Of a stretch of 64,000 nucleotides of DNA, positions 57,404 to 64,000 are shown piece after piece. Origin of the DNA: Rs1 sp000416275 (GTDB lineage Bacteria; Pseudomonadota; Gammaproteobacteria; Pseudomonadales; Balneatricaceae). The stretch's first letter is position 1; each line of letters begins with the position of its first letter. The stretch covers positions 1,116,001 through 1,180,000 of the forward strand of contig OZ251574.1 of NCBI GenBank assembly GCA_965243635.1, written 5' to 3'. A program made the translations under genes and the position numbers. The notes beneath the pieces are model-generated. The model was not told where the DNA came from. It saw only the letters and a program-made list of their open reading frames with translations, and did not search any database.

Positions 57404-60400
57404 ATGAATAAATATAAAACTTATTTAATGATGTTGGTTGGTCTTGCGATCGCCACTTGTCCTGTTGCAGATGAATTATCCCTCCCCAATTATCCATTGC
57501 AGACCACAGGTTTTGTTGAACCCAATGTACTTTTTTTGATTGATAATTCCGGAAGCATGGGTATTGTTGATCCTGGAGCTTCGGCGAGTCGTTTAGCGAT
57601 TGCCAAAAAAGTGGCCATTGATATTATCAAAGAAACCGCTGATGTTAGATTTTGCCTAGGTGCCTTTAATAAGCCAACCGCAAGTGACAACGCTAAGGGT
57701 GGGCGAGTTGTTAGCGAATGTAAAATACCAACTATAGTGCCCAATCAGTCGTATACCTTTATAGAACAGGCTATTAATCATTTAGAACCGGACAGTTGGA
57801 CTCCACTGGCGGAAGCTTATTATGAAATGGTCGGTTATTTTAGGAACGGTCGATCCATTTACAATAGTGATGTTGTCGGAAGAGAGAGCCCGATTCAATA
57901 TCGCTGTCAAAAAAATTACTCGATTGTCTTGACTGATGGAGTGCCATATTTCGACGCTAGCTTTCCCGGCTTAGATGCGCAAGTTTCCGGTAGGACGGTT
58001 AAATTTGGCGATTATGATAATGTGGCAAATGATGGCGACTTAAATAATAACGATATATACCAGCGGTACTTATTTCTAGATGACATCGCAAAATTTGCCT
58101 ATGAGACAGATTTACGCGGACAGGATGAATTAGATCTGGCGAATAAAAGTTTTAATGACGTATTATTCCCTCAGCAAAATTTAATAACCTATACCGTAGG
58201 TTTTACCTTAAATGATACTAAAGCATTGAAAATGCTTGAAGATGCAGCAGAGAAAGAAGGCTACGGTCACGGCAAATACTATAACGCAAGTACTTATGAG
58301 GAGCTCAAAACTTCATTCGGTAAAGCTTTGACAGACATCACCGATACCAGTCAATCAGTCGCTGCCGCCAGTGCGAATACCAGCGAGTTGGTCGCTAACT
58401 CCAAATTATATCAGTCTCGCTACACGGCTAAAGATTGGACGGGTGAACTGATTGCATTGGCGATAGACAAAGATAGCTATCAAGTTTCCAAAACTCCTGA
58501 ATGGAGTGCTCCGGTTGAGCTAAACGTGTCTAGCAGAGTGGTATACAGCGGGCATAAAAGCGGTTCACTGTTTAAAAAAGAAAATTTTAATCTGCAAGAA
58601 ATTGCCGATCTGTTTGGTGATCAACGGATTGTCGCCTACATTAAAGGCACTGAATTTTCTGATTATAGAGATAGAACCTTACCTATGGGGGATGTTGTGA
58701 ACTCGACGCCGGTATACGTGGCGCCGCCGATTATTAATGCTTATAGCGATGCTGATTTCGCCAGTAAATACTCTGATTTTTATGCCAGCAACAAAGACCG
58801 AAGCCCGATGATTTATCTAGGCGCGAATGATGGAATGTTGCATGGTTTCAATGCTGACAATGGTTATGAAAAATTGGCCTTTATACCCTCTAAAGTGTTA
58901 CCCAATTTGAAATATTTAGCAGATAAAAATTACCGGCATCAATTTTATGTGGATGGATCTCCGGTAGTTGAGTCGGTCTACGCTGATGATAAGTGGCTAA
59001 GCTTACTGGTAGGGGGGCTAGGCAGAGGTGGACAGGGCATCTACGCACTAGATGTTAGCAGTGATGACTATCAAAATACCGAGTCTGCTGCAAGTTCAGT
59101 ATTTCAGTGGGAGTTTAGCGATGCAATAGATGCGGACTTAGGGTTTACTTATAGTAGTCCGCAAATAATGCGTTTAAATGATGGCAATTTCTACGTTGTT
59201 ATATCAAGTGGATATAATAATACCACGGCAAGTGATGAGAGTGACAACCACCTCAGCAGCACCGGTAATGCGGTGTTGTTTTTACTGAATGTGGCAACCG
59301 GGGCTATAGAGAAAAAACTATCCACAGGTGTAGGTATGAAAGATCCTGCCAATCATAGTATCGCCAATGGTTTGGGGGCGGTGGTCGGGCTTGATGTTAA
59401 CAGCGATGGCAAAAAAGATTACCTGTATGCTGGAGATCTATTTGGCAATGTTTGGAAATTTGATTTGAGTTCTGAATCTGCTGATGACTGGGGTGCAGAC
59501 AATGATAATAATGATGATCAAAATCCCTCGCTACTGTTTTCTGCGGTGGATGATCAAGGTCAGGAGCAGCCAATAACCGCCGCCTTAACAGCGGTAAAAC
59601 TGCCCAATAAAGACATAATGATCTTTTTCGGTACGGGAAAATACTTGGAAGAAAAAGATACTTTAGCCAAAAATATCGGCGTGCAAACCTTCTATGGAAT
59701 AAAAGACCAAGGCGTGACAGTTACCGGTAGAGCAGAGCTTTTAAAGCAGAGCATTATCTACCATGGAGACGTAAAATTTATAACCTCTAGCCAACAAGAA
59801 GTAAATCGAGAAGTGCGTATTACCAGTAACAATCAATACTCTGGATACCAAAAAGGTTGGTATATGGATTTACAAATGCCCAATTATAGCCACACAGATG
59901 TAGTCACCAACGAAAATCTCGGAGTCACTTATAGCTCCTATGGGGAGCAAGTTATAGTTCGCTCTGTCTACCGGGATAGTCATGACGGATCTAATCATCG
60001 AAGCGATGGGCGGATATTTTTTGTTTCAGATTTACCTAACAATGCTGATAAGTGCTTACCCTCATCAAAGAACTATTTAATGTCCCTGGACGCTAATAGC
60101 GGTGCAAGATTTGATTATATCGCGGTAGATATCAATAATGATGGAGTTATTGATCAAGGTGACGGCATAGAAACTGGTATATCAGACAAATTTGGAACCA
60201 AGACTCTCTCATCAACATCTGGTTTTGAAATTAATAGCCGACAAGCTCCGACCTTTTTAGATATTTTAGACGGCGAGAACAAAACAGATCAGGAAGTAAT
60301 GATATTTAGCAGCTCGAGTGTCTGTAAAACAGGCGGAGACAACTGTTCTTATGCAAACACCATGCAAGGGAAAAAGTATAAGGGCATCGGTGTCGGAAAA

Positions 60401-60433
60401 CGTACCTCCTGGCGAGAAATAAGAGCGGATTAA
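57404..60433 (+). CDS. pilY1: Type IV pilus tip protein PilY1
   Basis: About 1009 residues. A signal peptide (YLMMLVGLAIATCPVA) is followed by a von Willebrand A domain whose MIDAS is DNSGSMG (FLIDNSGSMG). LTDGVPYF is the next metal-site segment. A C-terminal beta-propeller (about residues 450-1000) holds a calcium site of the DVNSDGKKDYLYAGD type, as in P. aeruginosa PilY1. It acts as tip adhesin and mechanosensor. I start at 57404 because GGAAG precedes it; an ATG at 57377 is an alternative. Confidence 0.92.
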   Translation: MNKYKTYLMMLVGLAIATCPVADELSLPNYPLQTTGFVEPNVLFLIDNSGSMGIVDPGASASRLAIAKKVAIDIIKETADVRFCLGAFNKPTASDNAKGGRVVSECKIPTIVPNQSYTFIEQAINHLEPDSWTPLAEAYYEMVGYFRNGRSIYNSDVVGRESPIQYRCQKNYSIVLTDGVPYFDASFPGLDAQVSGRTVKFGDYDNVANDGDLNNNDIYQRYLFLDDIAKFAYETDLRGQDELDLANKSFNDVLFPQQNLITYTVGFTLNDTKALKMLEDAAEKEGYGHGKYYNASTYEELKTSFGKALTDITDTSQSVAAASANTSELVANSKLYQSRYTAKDWTGELIALAIDKDSYQVSKTPEWSAPVELNVSSRVVYSGHKSGSLFKKENFNLQEIADLFGDQRIVAYIKGTEFSDYRDRTLPMGDVVNSTPVYVAPPIINAYSDADFASKYSDFYASNKDRSPMIYLGANDGMLHGFNADNGYEKLAFIPSKVLPNLKYLADKNYRHQFYVDGSPVVESVYADDKWLSLLVGGLGRGGQGIYALDVSSDDYQNTESAASSVFQWEFSDAIDADLGFTYSSPQIMRLNDGNFYVVISSGYNNTTASDESDNHLSSTGNAVLFLLNVATGAIEKKLSTGVGMKDPANHSIANGLGAVVGLDVNSDGKKDYLYAGDLFGNVWKFDLSSESADDWGADNDNNDDQNPSLLFSAVDDQGQEQPITAALTAVKLPNKDIMIFFGTGKYLEEKDTLAKNIGVQTFYGIKDQGVTVTGRAELLKQSIIYHGDVKFITSSQQEVNREVRITSNNQYSGYQKGWYMDLQMPNYSHTDVVTNENLGVTYSSYGEQVIVRSVYRDSHDGSNHRSDGRIFFVSDLPNNADKCLPSSKNYLMSLDANSGARFDYIAVDINNDGVIDQGDGIETGISDKFGTKTLSSTSGFEINSRQAPTFLDILDGENKTDQEVMIFSSSSVCKTGGDNCSYANTMQGKKYKGIGVGKRTSWREIRAD

Positions 60434-60436
60434 ACG

Positions 60437-60736
60437 ATGAAGGGAATGGCGATGATTTCGGTAAAAATCAGTGTAGTGGCGACGGCTTTACTTATTAGTT
60501 GTTCTTTATTGGCAGTTGAAAAGGAGGGACTAATCTCTGACTTCAAAGCGCAACCAAGGTTGTTTACTTTAAATGAAAAACAATATCAAATTGCCATTGA
60601 TGTGAAAATAACCTCTGAAGGTCTGGGTGGTAGAACCTTTCCAATATCTATATTACGCGACGGTACCAAGGTGAAAATCAATTATCGAGGGAGTACCGAA
60701 CGCAGAGTCAAGGAAATCAAAATACTGATCCAATAA
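60437..60736 (+). CDS. PilY2-like small protein
   Basis: 99 residues. A signal peptide (MISVKISVVATALLISCSLL) is followed by a small beta-rich domain (LFTLNEKQYQIAIDVKI, ERRVKEIKILIQ). Position directly after pilY1 and size match P. aeruginosa PilY2. The ATG at 60455 may be the true start, since it places the signal at the terminus. No pilE follows, although it does in Pseudomonas. Confidence 0.7.
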   Translation: MKGMAMISVKISVVATALLISCSLLAVEKEGLISDFKAQPRLFTLNEKQYQIAIDVKITSEGLGGRTFPISILRDGTKVKINYRGSTERRVKEIKILIQ

Positions 60737-60762
60737 ACCAACCTAGGTTGCAGGCTCAAGAA

Positions 60763-60789
60763 CTTGATCTACATTTGCTGTAGATCAAG
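60763..60789. terminator. Bidirectional stem-loop
   Basis: A perfect 10-bp stem, CTTGATCTAC with GTAGATCAAG, lies between convergent units (pilY2 and potD-like). No T-run follows directly on the plus strand; a short one (ATTTTTTT) comes about 20 nt later. Confidence 0.5.
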
Positions 60790-60836
60790 GCTGATTTGCC
60801 ACAGTGCCAGTATTTTTTTAAACGCTAGCTGCTCGG

Positions 60837-61865
60837 TTATTGCAGTAATTGTGTCCAGACTTTATCAACTAGCTTTTGTGCAGCAGGTGAACAAGCTTGG
60901 GTAAACTTGATCGGGGCGCTGGGAAATATTTCAGGTGAGTTTTCAGCTTGATGTAGCGCTTTGCTCTGATCTATTTTCACGGCAGATGAATGCGCATAAT
61001 AGTTATACTCTATCGTGGCGTTATCTGTCTCGCTCATCCAGTTAATAAAGGTTTTAGCGTTATCCACATTGCGTGAATTAATCGGCACTACCATTGAGTC
61101 CAACCACCCTACTAAGCCCTCTTTTGGTTGTGCATATTCAATTGGCGCGTTGTTATTCTTGCGCGTGCGCATCGAATCGCCATCCCACCAGTTGTGCATC
61201 ACTACTTCACCGCTGGCGATCCGCGAGCTGATGTTATCCGAGCTGTAAACCGCGACATCTTTCTTCTGCTTTTTTAAGAGCTCGAATATTCTTTTCATCT
61301 GTGCGCTATCTTCAGTACAAAACTCCACCCCTAAATACAGCTGGGCGGCAGGAATGATTTCATCTGGGGTGCTAAACACCGCAATGTTGCCTATTGCGGC
61401 ACCGGTGGGTTCAAAGAACTCTTTCCAAGAGTTAGCTGGCCCCTTATATTTGTCGCGGTTGACAGTATAGCCTGCGGTACCGTAGACAAAGGGAATCGAA
61501 TACTCTGACTTTTGATCCCACCACATGTTTTTCCACTGCTCATCAACTAGCTTGAACGCCGCCATATTTTTGGCATCAATGTTTTTTAGCAAGCCTTCTT
61601 GAACCATGATTTTAACGAAGTGCTGGCTGGGGAAAACTACGTCGTAATCACTGCTGCCTGACTTTAACTTGGCCAGTAAATCTTCATTGGAGGTGTAACT
61701 ATCTAAGGTGATATTAATCCCGGTTTCAGTTTGAAATTTTTCAATAAGTACCGGATCTATCGACTCTGCCCAAGTGTAAATATTTAGTTTATCGCTGGCG
61801 GCATTTGCTCCCGCTGCCAGAGAAATACCAATGGCCAATAAGCTTATTTTTGTAAATGACTGCAT
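60837..61865 (-). CDS. potD: Polyamine ABC transporter, periplasmic binding protein (PotD/PotF)
   Basis: 342 residues. The signal ends NAASDK (about 23). Polyamine-binding hallmarks are present: LNIYTWAESIDPVLIEKFQTETG, DVVFPSQHFV, and MHNWWDGDSM. The Trp/Asp/Glu residues that hold putrescine or spermidine are consistent, although specificity cannot be assigned. It is last in the minus-strand operon, 55 bp after the potC-like permease. Confidence 0.9.
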   Translation of the reverse strand: MQSFTKISLLAIGISLAAGANAASDKLNIYTWAESIDPVLIEKFQTETGINITLDSYTSNEDLLAKLKSGSSDYDVVFPSQHFVKIMVQEGLLKNIDAKNMAAFKLVDEQWKNMWWDQKSEYSIPFVYGTAGYTVNRDKYKGPANSWKEFFEPTGAAIGNIAVFSTPDEIIPAAQLYLGVEFCTEDSAQMKRIFELLKKQKKDVAVYSSDNISSRIASGEVVMHNWWDGDSMRTRKNNNAPIEYAQPKEGLVGWLDSMVVPINSRNVDNAKTFINWMSETDNATIEYNYYAHSSAVKIDQSKALHQAENSPEIFPSAPIKFTQACSPAAQKLVDKVWTQLLQ

Positions 61866-61920
61866 AGATTTTTTTCCTTTTATTATGACTATTTAGTGAT
61901 TTTTTTCGCCACAGTGCCGT

Positions 61921-62730
61921 TTAGCGACTGCGCTTGGCAATAAGCCAGCAAGGGGTCGCGATCAATAGAGACGCGACCATGATTAACGTTGATATTGCGT
62001 TGAGCTCTGGAGAAACCCCCTGTTTTACCAGTGAGAAAATGTAGACAGGTAAAGTTGTTGCCCCACCTCCAGAAACAATATTACTGGTGATGAAATCATC
62101 CATCGAGATGACAAAGCTGAGCATCGCTCCGGCAAAAATACCGGGGGCAATCAAAGGCAGGGTGATACGGCGAAATGTGACTAGAGGGGTGGCGTATAAG
62201 TCTTGGGCCGCCTGCTCTAAATTGTTATCCATGCCCTGCAATCGGGCGCGTATCGGTAAAAAAGCGAAGGGAATGCAAAAGGCGCTGTGGGCCAGTATCA
62301 GCTTTAACATGCCATTTTGGATGCCCAGCTGAGAAAACAAAATCAAAATAGCCACCGCGAAGACAATCTCAGGCAGCATCAAAGGTAGGTTGACCACAGC
62401 TTGTGATAACTTAGCGTGCTTTACATTCTTCCCCCGTGATAATACCAAGGCGGCAGCGGTAGCAATGGCAGTAGCGATCAAGGTGGCGAACAACGCCACG
62501 GTAAATGATACCTGCAACGCATTCAGTAACCCCTCGTTTTGCAGTGCACTGGCGTACCACTTCCAGGAGAATCCCTGCCATACTGAGACAATCCGATTAC
62601 TATTGAATGAATAGGTGATGATCACCAGTATTGGAAAATACAGAAAGCTGAAAAAGAGTATTCCCACCGCACCAAAGCCCGGGTAGTGCGTGGCCTCACG
62701 ATTAGGTTTAAACAGCGCCGAAATATTCAT
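61921..62730 (-). CDS. potC: Polyamine ABC transporter permease (PotC/PotI)
   Basis: 269 residues, six helices. The EAA loop region is seen in LEQAAQDLYATPLVTFRRITLPLIAPGI, and the C-terminal half shows VISMDDFITSNIVSGGGATTLPVYIFS, typical of PotC/PotI. It overlaps the potB-like gene by 4 bp. Confidence 0.9.
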   Translation of the reverse strand: MNISALFKPNREATHYPGFGAVGILFFSFLYFPILVIITYSFNSNRIVSVWQGFSWKWYASALQNEGLLNALQVSFTVALFATLIATAIATAAALVLSRGKNVKHAKLSQAVVNLPLMLPEIVFAVAILILFSQLGIQNGMLKLILAHSAFCIPFAFLPIRARLQGMDNNLEQAAQDLYATPLVTFRRITLPLIAPGIFAGAMLSFVISMDDFITSNIVSGGGATTLPVYIFSLVKQGVSPELNAISTLIMVASLLIATPCWLIAKRSR

Positions 62731-63611
62731 GAGAACTCCTTATTTAGATTTGTTCTGCGCGCTTGAAACATCAAAAAGATTAAAACAATGCACAATAGTA
62801 AAACCGTTAAACTCGCACCGAAAGACCAGTTTCTGGCTACCCCAAATTGGTTTTGAATCAGATTCCCCAGCATCATGGTCTTGCCGCCACCTAACAGCAT
62901 GGGCTCAAGTACGGTTCCTAAACTTGGCACAAACACTAAGACAAACCCCGCGACAATACCTGGCTTGCACAGTGGCAAGATAATCCTTCTCAGGGTGTTC
63001 ATCCGGCTGCTGTAAAGATCACTGGCCGCTTCAATTAAGCGGCTATCCAGCTTTTCGATACTGGCGTAGATGGGTAAAATCATCAGTGGAATGTAGGTGT
63101 AAACCATGCCCACCATCATCGCGCCATTGTTGTAGAGTAAGCTGTCGATATCGCCAATCAGACCAAAGAAACGCAGCCCATTTTCCAGTACCCCATCGTT
63201 ACTTAATATCAGCACCCATGCGTAGACCCGCACCACCATGCTGACCCAAAATGGCAGCGTGACTAAATAGAGCAGCAACGTTTTCATGGTGTGGCTTTGA
63301 CGTGAGATGTAATAGGCGACAGGAAAGCTAATCAGCAGGCAGATTATGGCTGTCGCAGCTGAGAGTAATAACGTCCTAGCGATGATTTTCAAGTACTGCA
63401 AGTTCAGTACTAAATTTTCATCCCAATCATAGGAGTAAAGAATTTGTGTATAGGAATCCAGCGAGAAAACCGCCTTGTATCCGCCATACGGATCTGAGCT
63501 CATGAATGAGACATAAAAAATAATTAATAGCGGTAACACCATCAACAATGACATCACTAAATAAGCGGGTAGCAGGCCCCAGAAATTTAAACTGAGTTTT
63601 TTCATTGGCAT
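62727..63611 (-). CDS. potB: Polyamine ABC transporter permease (PotB/PotH)
   Basis: 294 residues, six helices. The EAA loop is IEAASDLYSSRMNTLRRIILPLCKPGI, and GTVLEPMLLGGGKTMMLGNLIQNQF is typical of PotB/PotH. A long periplasmic loop lies between helices one and two. It overlaps the ATPase gene by 10 bp. Confidence 0.9.
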   Translation of the reverse strand: MPMKKLSLNFWGLLPAYLVMSLLMVLPLLIIFYVSFMSSDPYGGYKAVFSLDSYTQILYSYDWDENLVLNLQYLKIIARTLLLSAATAIICLLISFPVAYYISRQSHTMKTLLLYLVTLPFWVSMVVRVYAWVLILSNDGVLENGLRFFGLIGDIDSLLYNNGAMMVGMVYTYIPLMILPIYASIEKLDSRLIEAASDLYSSRMNTLRRIILPLCKPGIVAGFVLVFVPSLGTVLEPMLLGGGKTMMLGNLIQNQFGVARNWSFGASLTVLLLCIVLIFLMFQARRTNLNKEFS

Positions 63612-64000
63612 AACACCCGCACTGAGGTTTTGCTGAAGCCTATGTCCACGCGCTGCTGGAGCTGGTATTCAGTGTCATTACTGATTGTGTTGCGCTTTGA
63701 TACCCGCAGCTCAATGCCATTTGCAGTGCGGACTTTGTAATGGGTATAACCGCCCATGTAAGTGCGATGTACTATTTCACCTTGCAAATTTACTTCTAGC
63801 CCTTGGGTGTTGATCGATATTTTTTCTGGTCGCAGCGACATCGTCGCCTCTTGTCCTGGGCGATAACCTGCATTAGGTACATTTAATTGAATGCCAAGGG
63901 GGTTAGTAATTGCTGCGGTTGCGCTGTTGACAGCGCCGATAGTGACGGCCATAAAATTGGTCTCGCCGATAAAATCGGCGACAAACTTATTAATCGGATT
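63602..64000 (-). CDS. potA: Polyamine ABC transporter ATPase (PotA/PotG), 5' part outside the window
   Basis: The visible 132 C-terminal residues begin NPINKFVADFIGETNF, the junction after the nucleotide-binding domain. Then comes the TOBE regulatory domain (ATMSLRPEKISI and QGEIVHRTYMGGYTHYKVR). The catalytic half lies beyond the right edge. The operon runs potA, potB, potC, potD on the minus strand. Confidence 0.88.
   Translation of the reverse strand, partial: NPINKFVADFIGETNFMAVTIGAVNSATAAITNPLGIQLNVPNAGYRPGQEATMSLRPEKISINTQGLEVNLQGEIVHRTYMGGYTHYKVRTANGIELRVSKRNTISNDTEYQLQQRVDIGFSKTSVRVLCQ

Overview
The window is chromosomal DNA of a moderately AT-rich gammaproteobacterium. The 16S-23S-5S operon, a complete aa3/caa3-type cytochrome oxidase operon with all its assembly factors, MsrPQ, IlvY, a Pseudomonas-like minor-pilin cluster and PotABCD-type polyamine transport all point that way. 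I cannot name an order with confidence from memory.

Layout. 1-11 kb: the end of a GGDEF-EAL protein, a DEAD-box helicase, an NlpC/P60 lipoprotein, a spermidine-synthase-like protein, an HD hydrolase, a 2OG-Fe(II) oxygenase beside a LysR regulator, ilvY, and msrPQ. 10.9-20 kb: DUF2970 gene, coxB, coxA, ctaG, coxC, an antisense DUF2909 gene, SURF1, a small thioredoxin-like candidate, ctaA, ctaB, then a Yip1-family membrane protein. 20.1-26 kb: one rRNA operon with two sigma70-like promoters, boxA signals, RNase III stems and a strong terminator, but no tRNA gene in its spacers. 26-36.5 kb: an accessory region. It starts with about 1.7 kb of repeat-rich non-coding DNA and continues as an integron-cassette remnant: attC-like sites without an integrase, two copies of a group II intron inserted at attC GTTA positions, and one cassette gene. 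An IS91-type element with a tyrosine recombinase, Y1/REP-type transposase elements and an IS3-family element are layered on top. 36.7-47 kb: a universal stress protein, an IS4-family element, and a Mrp-type cation/proton antiporter operon (E-F-G-A'B-C-D-D2-unknown-D3). 47.6-53.3 kb: a two-partner secretion pair (tpsB, tpsA) separated by an IS200-like element. 55-60.7 kb: type IV pilus minor pilins fimT-pilV-pilW-pilX-pilY1-pilY2. 60.8-64 kb: a polyamine ABC transporter on the minus strand, with its ATPase cut by the window end.

Two families of small non-autonomous elements (MITEs) are scattered through the intergenic spaces. Family A has five copies, 18-bp terminal inverted repeats, and perfect 5-bp target duplications in four copies. 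Family B has three copies, 16-bp inverted repeats, and 5-bp duplications. Short palindromes made of the family A tips look like excision scars. A Fur-box-like promoter followed by a strong terminator at 4282-4455 may encode a small iron-responsive RNA. No CRISPR array and no tRNA gene was recognised.
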